The translations under genes were made by a program, and so were the position numbers. Below, in pieces: positions 1 to 4,911 of a stretch of 5,921 nt of DNA; positions within the stretch are counted from its first letter, which is position 1; every line of letters starts with the position of its first letter. The DNA is from Nocardioides sp. GTDB lineage: Bacteria; Actinomycetota; Actinomycetes; Propionibacteriales; Nocardioidaceae. The DNA lies in NCBI GenBank assembly GCA_003519585.1, contig DOWL01000033.1, positions 19,982-25,902 of the forward strand, read 5' to 3'. The notes under the pieces are model-generated. The model was not told where the DNA came from. It worked only from the letters and a program-made list of their open reading frames with translations, and did no database searches.

Positions 1-20
1 GCCTCAGGTAGACCACATGC

Positions 21-923
21 ATGGACAAGGACGATCCAGCCGCTTCCAGTGACACCCGCAGCGAGCGCTCTGCGGCCGGCTCAGGCGCTTCGGAGACACA
101 CGACGTGATGAACCTCGACCACGGGCCCGATGACGGCCCGGACGACGCCGGCCTGGAAGACGGGTTTGAGGATCGGGTCGCGCAGAGCATCTACGACATG
201 TTCTGGGCACCCGAGATCGTCAGACGTGGCGGCCTCAAGGCGCTGGGTGGTCTACATTCCGCATTGGCCGTGCTACCCCCTGATGGACCCGTCGAGGTCC
301 GACTCAACGACGAGGTGCAGCTGGCGGCTCGGTCTCACGACGCCAGCTCGGTGCGGCGGGGCGAGGTGCTGACGCTGGAGAACCTCGAGCACCTCGCTTC
401 GTTGGAGCCTGTCGACATCGATCCCGATGCTGGATGGGCGCTCTACGCCGTCCTGCCTGACGGCAGCGGTGTGGTCGCCTTCGACTACCGGGTCAACCGA
501 GGCCGAGCTGACGGGCTGCTCGCGCGCGCTTCTCAGTTCTACGAGACCGCGTGCGAGGCGGTCTCCGCTGACCGTCCCGCGGTTGCCGTCGAATGCCTCT
601 ACGCGGCGGCCGAACTATCAGTGACCGCGATGATGGGCTTGGGCGGTGAGGGCGGCGAGCGCCGTCGTAGCAGTCACGGCCACCGCCTGTCGTGGCTGAA
701 CTATTTCACTCGGCTCGGTAACGCGCCGCGGGACTTCCACGACGTCCTCAAACTGCTGGCGCGGTGGCGCCCCGCCGCGAGATACCTCGACCCCCGCGGC
801 GACGAAGAGAACACGCGCCGCGGGCTGCCCTCGCCAGCTGAGCTTGCTGCTGCGCAAGAAGATGTCGGAGCTCTCCTGCAGCATTCACGAGCCAGATCCG
901 CGCCGCTGAACACACCGGGCTGA
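21..923 (+). CDS. HEPN-like domain protein, function unknown
   Basis: Soluble protein of 300 aa with no signal peptide or membrane segment. Residues 1-45 are acidic, Gly/Ser/Asp-rich and probably disordered. Residues 50-160 form an uncharacterised N-terminal domain (IYDMFWAPEIVRRG, VEVRLNDEV, VVAFDYRVNRGRAD). Residues 165-260 look like an all-helical HEPN fold: a helix with FYETACEA, then VAVECLYAAAELS, a basic RRRSSHGH segment (residues 214-221), LNYFTRLGN, and LLARWRPAARYLDP. R214 and H219 fit the RX4-6H signature of HEPN ribonucleases, but the spacing could be coincidental. HEPN proteins are often RNA-cleaving or RNA-binding and occur in toxin and defence systems. No antitoxin-like partner is visible, though the left neighbour lies outside the window. 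The start is uncertain. ATG 21 follows an in-frame stop at 9-11 and has only a weak AGG upstream, whereas GTG 105 has GGAG nine bases before it and would remove most of the disordered leader. The coding call is firm; the HEPN assignment is moderate. Confidence 0.75.
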   Translation: MDKDDPAASSDTRSERSAAGSGASETHDVMNLDHGPDDGPDDAGLEDGFEDRVAQSIYDMFWAPEIVRRGGLKALGGLHSALAVLPPDGPVEVRLNDEVQLAARSHDASSVRRGEVLTLENLEHLASLEPVDIDPDAGWALYAVLPDGSGVVAFDYRVNRGRADGLLARASQFYETACEAVSADRPAVAVECLYAAAELSVTAMMGLGGEGGERRRSSHGHRLSWLNYFTRLGNAPRDFHDVLKLLARWRPAARYLDPRGDEENTRRGLPSPAELAAAQEDVGALLQHSRARSAPLNTPG

Positions 924-944
924 ACGGCCCCACGCGGCACGAGA

Positions 945-1230
945 CTTCGACCCAGACATGCGCACGCGGCCACGGCCAGTACGTGGGCGAGGATCGCGAC
1001 GGACAGCACCCGTCGGCGCCCCGCGAAGTCGCTCACCGTTCCCGCGACGAGCTGACCCATCGCCAACCCCAGCACGGTCGCGGTCAGGCTCACTCCAGCG
1101 GACCCGGAGAGCCTTCGCCAACAAGCCGCGTCCCCGTCGGACGGCCCGAGTCCTCGAGGTCCGCGACAACCGTTGGCAGGTCAGCCCGCGTCTCGCTGAG
1201 CCCCACACCAGCGAACCTAGCGACGCGCAC
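945..1230 (-). pseudogene. MFS drug-transporter N-terminal remnant (frameshifted, truncated)
   Basis: Reading down the - strand from a GTG at 1093 gives SLTATVLGLAMGQLVAG followed by TVSDFAGRRRVL and a hydrophobic AILAHVLAVAACACLGRS. This is the second membrane helix, the loop 2-3 motif A (SDxxGRR) and the third helix of an MFS drug-efflux protein of the Bcr/CflA type. Upstream on the same strand (about 1141-1176), in another frame, is DLPTVVADLEDS. That resembles the LPxxxxDL segment that precedes helix 2 in these transporters, so a frameshift lies around 1095-1140. A stop (TGA) lies in that upstream frame at about 1090-1092, and similarity ends near 945, just after helix 3. The other nine or so helices are absent. 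I see no convincing start region above 1230. It is a dead gene fragment, probably cut off when neighbouring DNA was gained or deleted. The motif A match is strong; the upstream extension is weaker. Confidence 0.6.
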
Positions 1231-1251
1231 CGACACCCCGGGTGATCAAGA

Positions 1252-1365
1252 CTTTGACACCGGCAGCGTGTTCTCCGCCCGCGTGATCCTCCGGAGACAC
1301 GCACTACTGAACATCATTCTCTGCTTTGACCCTTGGCGGGGGCTCCGTTGGCCCGGGTGTCAAAG
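1252..1365. repeat. Inverted repeat CTTTGACACC / GGTGTCAAAG with internal partial copy
   Basis: CTTTGACACC at 1252-1261 is matched perfectly in inverse orientation by GGTGTCAAAG at 1356-1365. A partial forward copy, CTTTGACCC, lies at 1324-1332 and can pair over 7 bp with the right arm. A further forward copy, TTGACACCGAC, occurs outside this span at 1503-1513 and matches TTGACACCGGC at 1254-1264 in ten of eleven bases. Clusters of short repeats in both orientations beside a tyrosine recombinase gene are typical of arm-type or core integrase binding sites. TTGACA is also the consensus -35 hexamer, so some copies may simply be promoter elements. The repeats are directly visible; their role is inferred. 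Confidence 0.45.
1266..1302. repeat. Bulged hairpin inside the repeat cluster
   Basis: GCGTGTTCTCCG at 1266-1277 pairs with CGGAGACACGC at 1292-1302 over 11 bp with one extra T in the left arm, leaving a 14-nt loop (1278-1291). No T-run follows on either strand, so a standard intrinsic terminator is unlikely. It could be a protein-binding inverted repeat, a recombination site, or a leftover transcript structure. It is nested within the larger CTTTGACACC inverted repeat. Confidence 0.4.
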
Positions 1366-1502
1366 GCCGTACGCCAATGCCACCGTCTGCGCTACCCGCT
1401 CCGGCTTGGTCGACAACGCTCTCCGCGTGCCTTGAGACGAGCACTCAGCCCCGCCGTTGAAGGCATGCAGTTCGGGACCACTGGCCCGATGTTCCGGTCG
1501 TC

Positions 1503-1530
1503 TTGACACCGACTGGAAGAGCAAAACCAT
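1503..1530 (+). promoter_or_regulatory. Possible sigma70-like promoter for the first recombinase
   Basis: A perfect -35 hexamer, TTGACA (1503-1508), is followed after a 16-bp spacer by AACCAT (1525-1530), a weak -10 that keeps the A at position 2 and the final T. Transcription would start within the palindromes at 1533-1572, a few tens of bases before the start codon. The -10 is poor, so this is a tentative call. The -35 is also part of the repeated TTGACACCG motif. Confidence 0.3.
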
Positions 1531-1532
1531 CC

Positions 1533-1572
1533 CTAAGCATGAGGCTTAGTGCGCTGTGAGCGCAGTTCACTG
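1533..1572. promoter_or_regulatory. Three stacked palindromes upstream of int1 (operator candidate)
   Basis: CTAAGC-ATGAG-GCTTAG (1533-1549, 6-bp arms) is followed without a gap by TGCGC-TGTGA-GCGCA (1550-1564, 5-bp arms), which overlaps CAGT-TC-ACTG (1563-1572). All arms are perfect. They fill the space where the ribosome binding site of the recombinase gene should be, and no Shine-Dalgarno sequence is visible there. Stacked dyads at this position suit an operator for a repressor, such as the XRE protein encoded downstream, or a recombinase binding site that would couple integration to expression. The role is inferred. Confidence 0.4.
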
Positions 1573-1577
1573 TGGTA

Positions 1578-2522
1578 ATGGATAGACCCCTATACATCAG
1601 CGACCTGGTGGAGCCGGTTCTCGCCCACATGTCGCCCAAGTCCCGACCCACCTATAAGCCGGCCATCATGCGGCTGGCCCAGGACCATGGAGGCGACCAG
1701 CTGGCATTCGTGCGTCTTCCGCAACTGGAGACGATCCGCGACTCGATGCGTCGCGAGATCTCGGAGCGGAAGGTCGAGCGCGCTCGGGCCAACGGACGCA
1801 GACTGATGTCGTACGACCCCGATGCGCATGGCCACGGCGCGGCCGAGAACGCCGTGCGGGGACTGCGCTACTTCTTCCGCTACGCGGTCAACTGCGGATA
1901 CCTCGCCGTGGACCCGGCACTCAACCTCAAGGCCCCCAAGCGTCGCCCGGCCCCGGAGCGACCGCTGACGAGCGAGGAGCTGGCCGACGTGTGGCGCGGC
2001 GCCCTGTGCAACTCCGATGACCCCGAGCTGGACGAACTGATACTGACCACGGTCCGCCACACCGCCTGCCGACGCGAGGGGACGATCAACCTGAGCGTGG
2101 ACCACCTCAACTTCGAGCGCGCCAGCATTCTGCTGTCGGAGAAGAACGGGAAGATCCGTGAGCTGCCGCTGCGGGTTGACCTGCTCGAGCGGCTCCGTGG
2201 GCACGCTCTCTCGCGTGGGGCGCAGCGCCCCGGCGACGCGGTGCTCAGGTACAAGGACGGGCATCCACTGACCCGGCGGCGGTTCAACACGATCTTCGAC
2301 CGGGTGGACCGCACCTGTGGCTGGACCGAGCCACTCGACGTCGGTGCTCACTGGATCCGCCACACCACGCTGGCCGACATCGCCGCCGTGTCCGGCTTGC
2401 GCGTCGCCGAGAAGTTCGCCGGCCACACGGACGAGGAGCTGGGGGTGATCGGGCGCTACACGAAGCCGACCTTCGAGAACCTGGCCGACGCCTACGAGGT
2501 GGTGTTCGGTGCTCGGCGCTGA
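1578..2522 (+). CDS. Tyrosine recombinase / site-specific integrase (int1)
   Basis: DNA strand-exchange enzyme of the tyrosine recombinase (phage integrase) family, 314 aa from ATG 1578. Residues 3-110 form the helical SAM-like core-binding domain (LVEPVLAHMSPKSRPTYKPAIMRL; RYFFRYAVNCGYLAVDPALNL). The linker PAPERPLTSEEL leads into the catalytic domain at about residues 130-314. All catalytic residues are present: R165 (ACRREG), K189 (SEKNGK beta-hairpin), H258 and R261 (HWIR), H283 (AGHT) and nucleophile Y294 (GRYTKP). The RREG box and WIRHTTL are typical of an actinobacterial integrase family. Length is at the short end for integrases, with no extra arm-binding domain obvious. GTG 1572 is an alternative start two codons upstream; neither start has a clear ribosome binding site. 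The gene begins a same-strand cassette and its last bases overlap the next gene. Probably active, since nothing essential is missing. The family is certain; the target site is unknown. Confidence 0.95.
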   Translation: MDRPLYISDLVEPVLAHMSPKSRPTYKPAIMRLAQDHGGDQLAFVRLPQLETIRDSMRREISERKVERARANGRRLMSYDPDAHGHGAAENAVRGLRYFFRYAVNCGYLAVDPALNLKAPKRRPAPERPLTSEELADVWRGALCNSDDPELDELILTTVRHTACRREGTINLSVDHLNFERASILLSEKNGKIRELPLRVDLLERLRGHALSRGAQRPGDAVLRYKDGHPLTRRRFNTIFDRVDRTCGWTEPLDVGAHWIRHTTLADIAAVSGLRVAEKFAGHTDEELGVIGRYTKPTFENLADAYEVVFGARR

Positions 2523-2988
2523 TGACGACCCGGACGCCGCTCACGGGCCGCTGACCTCCGCCGTCCTCATGCGGATCGCCCGACCTCAGGTTCGCGCCGA
2601 CCCCCAGCAAGCCGGCGAGCACGGCATCTGGACAACGCGCTCAGACATCCTGCCCGGGCAGCAGGTCTTGGACGGGCAGATCGTCGCGGCCCGGTGGGGC
2701 CAGCTGCACTGGTTCGGGATGGCCCGCTGGGACGACAGGGATCGCGACCTGATCTGGCTCACGCCCCTGCCCGGTATGCCCATCCCGCGGCTATGGGCGA
2801 CACACTCGGCTCCCGACCTGGTCAGCGACGTGGTCGACGCGCTCGTGGAGACCGGCGTGGTGCGTGGGGGATTCGCCGCGATGGTCGTCGAGACCGTCCT
2901 GTCCACCCGGCTCGAGTCCCTCTACGCAGACGTCGACGCCGCCATCGCCGCGGCAGTGACCGCCGCCCTGGACCGGCCCGCAAGGTGA
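2509..2988 (+). CDS. Hypothetical protein, 159 aa, coupled to int1
   Basis: I do not recognise this protein. It starts at GTG 2509, inside the last 14 bases of the recombinase gene, with a GAGGTGG sequence about nine bases upstream, which points to translational coupling. An in-frame ATG at 2569 (residue 21) lacks a ribosome binding site and is the less likely start. Residues 1-45 are polar. Residues 50-95 look like beta strands with several Trp (VLDGQIVAARWGQLHWFGMARWDD, DLIWLTPLPGMP). Residues 103-157 are predicted helical (DLVSDVVDALVETG, MVVETVLSTRLESLYADVDAAIAAAVTAAL). There is no signal peptide, membrane helix or cysteine cluster. Its position suggests an accessory to the recombinase, such as a directionality or regulatory factor, but at 159 aa it is larger than most excisionases and shows no winged helix that I can see. 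Coding status is well supported by frame, overlap and codon use; function is unknown. Confidence 0.75.
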   Translation: MLGADDDPDAAHGPLTSAVLMRIARPQVRADPQQAGEHGIWTTRSDILPGQQVLDGQIVAARWGQLHWFGMARWDDRDRDLIWLTPLPGMPIPRLWATHSAPDLVSDVVDALVETGVVRGGFAAMVVETVLSTRLESLYADVDAAIAAAVTAALDRPAR

Positions 2989-3075
2989 GGATCCGCGGCT
3001 GCCTGCGGAGGCGCCTGGCGACCAAGGCCCGTCGCCCCCGCCGACTACCATCCGAAGGATGGAGAGGATCCGCGG
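2987..3075. repeat. Direct repeat GAGGATCCGCGG flanking the XRE gene start
   Basis: GAGGATCCGCGG occurs at 2987-2998 (overlapping the stop codon of the 159-aa gene) and again at 3064-3075 (codons 2-6 of the XRE gene), 77 bp apart. With flanking bases the match is GG(T/A)GAGGATCCGCGG, 14 of 15. The copies bracket the 70-bp gap that must hold the regulator's promoter. Paired sites around a promoter are a common arrangement for autoregulation by XRE proteins, so these are operator candidates. The repeat is certain; the function is inferred. Confidence 0.5.
3046..3058 (+). promoter_or_regulatory. Possible -10 element for leaderless XRE transcript
   Basis: TACCAT (3046-3051) fits the actinobacterial -10 consensus TANNNT and ends seven bases before ATG 3059. 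That spacing would place the transcription start at the A of the start codon, as in the leaderless mRNAs common in actinomycetes. No good -35 is visible 17-19 bp upstream. The alternative is that GAAGG (3054-3058) acts as a ribosome binding site, but it abuts the ATG, which is too close to work normally. Confidence 0.35.
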
Positions 3076-3463
3076 AAAGTGGTCCGACGCAGAGCGTCAA
3101 GCCGAGATGCGACGTGCCCTCGGCGAGCGGCTGCGCAACCTCCGCGCCGAGTCGGGCATCGTGCTCAGCGATGTCGCGGCCCAGTCGGGGATCTCCTACA
3201 ACTACATCTGCGACATCGAGCGCGGCTCCAAGATGCCCCCGCTGCCCACGCTTGTGGCGTTGTGCGAGACCTATGGGGTCCTGGTCACCGAAGCACTGCG
3301 CGGCCTGTTCCCCTTCGACACTGACAAGGCCGAAGCGTCCCGCACAGCCAACTCCTCAGCCGCCGGTCAGGACCGGCGCTCGACGACCGCGGCACCACCT
3401 CCCGCGGCTGCCGGAGGCCGGACTCCCAGCCGTCCGACCACGGCCCAGGCGGTCATCTCCTGA
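3059..3463 (+). CDS. XRE-family helix-turn-helix transcriptional regulator
   Basis: DNA-binding regulator of 134 aa. Residues 20-83 form a Cro/C1-type HTH: ALGERLRNLRAESGIVLSDVA, then AAQSGISYNYICDIERGSKMP, with the recognition helix around residues 44-56 and the characteristic YxxxIERG-type ending, then PTLVALCETYGVLVTEALRGL. Residues 90-134 are Ala, Pro, Thr and Ser-rich and probably disordered, with no recognisable effector or peptidase domain. Such short regulators usually act as dimeric repressors of their own operon or of neighbouring mobile-element genes. The start is ATG 3059; an internal ATG at 3107 would still keep the whole HTH. A 12-bp direct repeat brackets the start and may be its operator. 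It sits between the recombinase pair and the unknown genes, as expected for the switch of an integrative element. The family call is firm; the regulon is inferred. Confidence 0.92.
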   Translation: MERIRGKWSDAERQAEMRRALGERLRNLRAESGIVLSDVAAQSGISYNYICDIERGSKMPPLPTLVALCETYGVLVTEALRGLFPFDTDKAEASRTANSSAAGQDRRSTTAAPPPAAAGGRTPSRPTTAQAVIS

Positions 3464-3725
3464 CCTGCGGGTTTCTCCTGCGGCCCCGACGCGCCGCGAC
3501 CCCACGCCGCCGGCCGTAGGCGGGCTCGGCTGCGGCGCGAGACTCAGCCGGAGCGTGGCTCCCGGTCGTGCGAGCGGCAGTGCTGAAGCATCTGGGACAG
3601 ATGACCATTTCTCCCGGCCGAGCCCGCGCCCCGCGCGGGTTGGGGCACTGGGACAGTTCAATCGCGCCACGCCGATCCTTGCGAATCTCTGGACCTCGGC
3701 CGTGCGCAGGACCACCCTCCATCGC
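3464..3725. other. 262-bp intergenic region with hairpins and repeated CTGGGACAG
   Basis: No convincing gene lies here; the open frames are Arg/Pro/Gly-rich shadows. Two 9-bp direct copies of CTGGGACAG lie at 3592-3600 and 3648-3656. The first is embedded in a palindrome, CATCTG-GGA-CAGATG (3589-3603). Between them is a GC-rich hairpin (3621-3641). The change in texture compared with the tight packing elsewhere suggests a transcription boundary, or the scar of an insertion, between the XRE gene and the cysteine-rich gene. A promoter for the next gene should lie here, but I see no good -35/-10 pair. Confidence 0.45.
3621..3641 (+). terminator. GC-rich hairpin, terminator-like without U-tract
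   Basis: CCCGCGC (3623-3629) and GCGCGGG (3633-3639) form a perfect 7-bp stem with a 3-nt CCC loop. The stem is extended by a G-T wobble pair (3622/3640) and an A-T pair (3621/3641). Only two T residues follow, so it is not a classical intrinsic terminator, although actinobacteria often use hairpins lacking U-tracts. It lies about 160 bp after the XRE stop codon and could end that transcript. It could equally be a DNA-level inverted repeat. Confidence 0.35.
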
Positions 3726-4460
3726 ATGGCCAACCCGCAGACGCCGCTTCAGGTGTTCGAGTCGCTGCCATGGCCCTGGCCGTTTGTCGGACTCGAGCCT
3801 GAGACCGAGGACGTCGTCTCAGTACTCCTCCTGAACGGGTCCCTGGGCTGGAAAAGCTCCGCCACTAGGAACCCAACGCCTCTGCTGCGTGTCGCGGCGA
3901 CCGAGGACCAGGCTGCTGCCCTCACCCACCTGTTCCGCGGGGGCAGCTGGATTGGCGCAGAGCGCGTCTGGGTTCTCAACTCAGGGGTGCGGGTCGGTGT
4001 CACACTCTCGGCGGCCGTCATGTGGGCACCCGAGCGTCGCGACCTCGCAGAGAACGACCCGCCGGCGTTGGCGACGCTGGACCGCTTCACGGAGTTCAGC
4101 ACCAGGTGGTTCGCCGCCCTCGGAGTAGGCAAGTGCCGCTGCTGCCCACTGCCGATCAGCCGGGCCGGGGACGGCCTTGGGTGCTGGTGGCATGCCGGCC
4201 TGCGGCGGGCCGCGCTCCAGCGCATCGGCGAGATCCACTGGGACCGGGTACGCGGTTGCACCTGCGCAGACAGCAGGGCGGGCGACATGCCATGCAGGGC
4301 GTGCGTGGTGGAGATGTTCACCGTCGAGCGCGAGATCCTCAGCCTGTCCCCGTCGCGGTCGGCTGCCGACCTCCGCGCCACCCTGGGCCGACGTCTGGCA
4401 GCCGGTCCGCACCCGACCGACGACCTCGTACTCGACCTCTTCAAGCGAGACAGAGGGTGA
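3726..4460 (+). CDS. Cysteine-rich hypothetical protein, possible zinc-binding
   Basis: Unrecognised 244-aa protein. The frame stays open far upstream, so the start is a judgement: ATG 3726 (MANPQTPLQVFESLPW) begins sequence with protein-like composition, whereas the upstream part is Arg/Pro-rich. GTG 3699 is possible, and neither has a clear ribosome binding site. Residues 10-100 look like a mixed alpha/beta domain (VVSVLLLNGSLGW, LLRVAATEDQAAALTHLF, RVWVLNSGVRVGVTLSAAVMW). Residues 137-193 hold all eight cysteines: CRCC (137-140), C153 with H156 in CWWH, CTC (178-180) and CRAC (190-193). This grouping suggests one or two structural zinc sites, or less likely a metal cluster. The C-terminus is helical (EMFTVEREILSLS, DLRATLGRRL). 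The stop codon overlaps the next start in GTGA, so the two products are probably made together. No catalytic motif of a known family is visible. Confidence 0.7.
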   Translation: MANPQTPLQVFESLPWPWPFVGLEPETEDVVSVLLLNGSLGWKSSATRNPTPLLRVAATEDQAAALTHLFRGGSWIGAERVWVLNSGVRVGVTLSAAVMWAPERRDLAENDPPALATLDRFTEFSTRWFAALGVGKCRCCPLPISRAGDGLGCWWHAGLRRAALQRIGEIHWDRVRGCTCADSRAGDMPCRACVVEMFTVEREILSLSPSRSAADLRATLGRRLAAGPHPTDDLVLDLFKRDRG

Positions 4461-4864
4461 GCCATCTGCCACGGCAACGAGCCAACGCCGCACCCGATCT
4501 CGTCTCGGCCTTCAGCCACTGCCACGCCGACGGGCGCCTCGGACTGAACCCCGAGAAGCACCCACCGACGACACCCGCAGATACGACTCGCCTCTGGGTC
4601 GCGGCCGCCGCAAGCGGCGCGCTCGTCCTCACGTCCGACCGTCAGGCGGCCCGCGTCGGCACGCCTCTGCGAGTCGCCGCGGGCCGAACCCGCCTGACTC
4701 CGCCCCTGACGCGAATGGTTCGCGCCCCGTGCCCCGTGCTGCTCATCAGCGACACGGTCCAGACCGTGATCGTCACCAACCTCAACCACCCCGACACCAC
4801 CGCTGCAGTGCTCGAGCTCGCGCAACGGCTCTACACCACCGCAGCTCACCCCACTCTGACCTAG
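4457..4864 (+). CDS. Hypothetical protein, 135 aa, coupled to the cysteine-rich gene
   Basis: Unrecognised protein. GTG 4457 shares four bases (GTGA, 4457-4460) with the stop codon of the preceding gene, the classic arrangement for translational re-initiation, and AGAGG lies directly before it. Residues 1-42 are polar. Residues 43-65 (TTRLWVAAAASGALVLTSDRQ) and 92-111 (CPVLLISDTVQTVIVTNLNH) look like buried strands or helices of a small alpha/beta fold. Residues 112-130 are a helix (DTTAAVLELAQRLYTTA). The hydrophobic stretches are short and interrupted by charge, so a membrane protein is unlikely. It ends at TAG 4862-4864, inside the first of three 15-bp repeat units that precede the second recombinase. 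The overlap supports a two-protein module with the cysteine-rich partner. No known domain is visible to me and no function is proposed. Confidence 0.68.
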   Translation: MSHLPRQRANAAPDLVSAFSHCHADGRLGLNPEKHPPTTPADTTRLWVAAAASGALVLTSDRQAARVGTPLRVAAGRTRLTPPLTRMVRAPCPVLLISDTVQTVIVTNLNHPDTTAAVLELAQRLYTTAAHPTLT

Positions 4865-4900
4865 CCGGATTTGGCCTAGCCGGATCTGACACAGCCGAAC
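4856..4900. repeat. Three 15-bp tandem repeat units before int2
   Basis: The units are CTGACCTAGCCGGAT (4856-4870), TTGGCCTAGCCGGAT (4871-4885) and a degenerate CTGACACAGCCGAAC (4886-4900). The first two share the perfect 11-mer CCTAGCCGGAT (4860-4870 and 4875-4885). The first unit includes the stop codon of the 135-aa gene and the last ends 11 bases before the ATG of the second recombinase. A 15-bp period is about one and a half helical turns. Iterons of this sort suit binding by a regulator or by the recombinase itself. The repeat is clear; the function is inferred. Confidence 0.55.
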
Positions 4901-4911
4901 GGACTTCCCCA

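Larger units (their letters stand above)
924..1571. other. 648-bp stretch without an intact gene
   Basis: This stretch lies between the HEPN-like gene and the first recombinase. It contains the MFS transporter relic (about 945-1230), a repeat cluster (1252-1365), a bulged hairpin (1266-1302), a possible promoter (1503-1530) and stacked palindromes (1533-1572). Open frames here on either strand are arginine- and proline-rich shadows without recognisable domains or ribosome binding sites. I see no tRNA-like cloverleaf. Because it sits directly upstream of a tyrosine recombinase gene, it is the natural place to look for an attachment site or an old insertion boundary, but I cannot identify one from this sequence alone. 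Confidence 0.6.

Noticed and set aside
983..1435. 150-aa open frame on the + strand over the MFS relic
   Set aside because: It is antisense to the transporter motif A segment and rich in Arg, Ser and Pro, without a ribosome binding site. It is an accidental frame.
1252..1513. CRISPR array
   Set aside because: The repeats are 10-11 bp, in both orientations and irregularly spaced, with no uniform spacers or cas genes.
1300..1571. A tRNA gene or tRNA 3' end as an integration target
   Set aside because: I looked for acceptor, anticodon and TpsiC arms on both strands near int1 and found no consistent cloverleaf.
1590..2426. 278-aa open frame on the - strand
   Set aside because: It is antisense to the first recombinase, which has a complete catalytic set. 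It shows no domain of its own.
2694..3725. Long open frame running upstream of the Cys-rich protein, giving a 588-aa reading
   Set aside because: This part is Arg/Pro-rich, overlaps the 159-aa and XRE genes in another frame, and has no recognisable domain. It is a typical high-GC shadow, so only the portion from 3726 is kept.
4022..4456. Upstream part of the 280-aa frame ending at 4864
   Set aside because: It overlaps the Cys-rich gene in another frame and is Arg-rich. The GTG at 4457 in the GTGA overlap gives a cleaner gene boundary.
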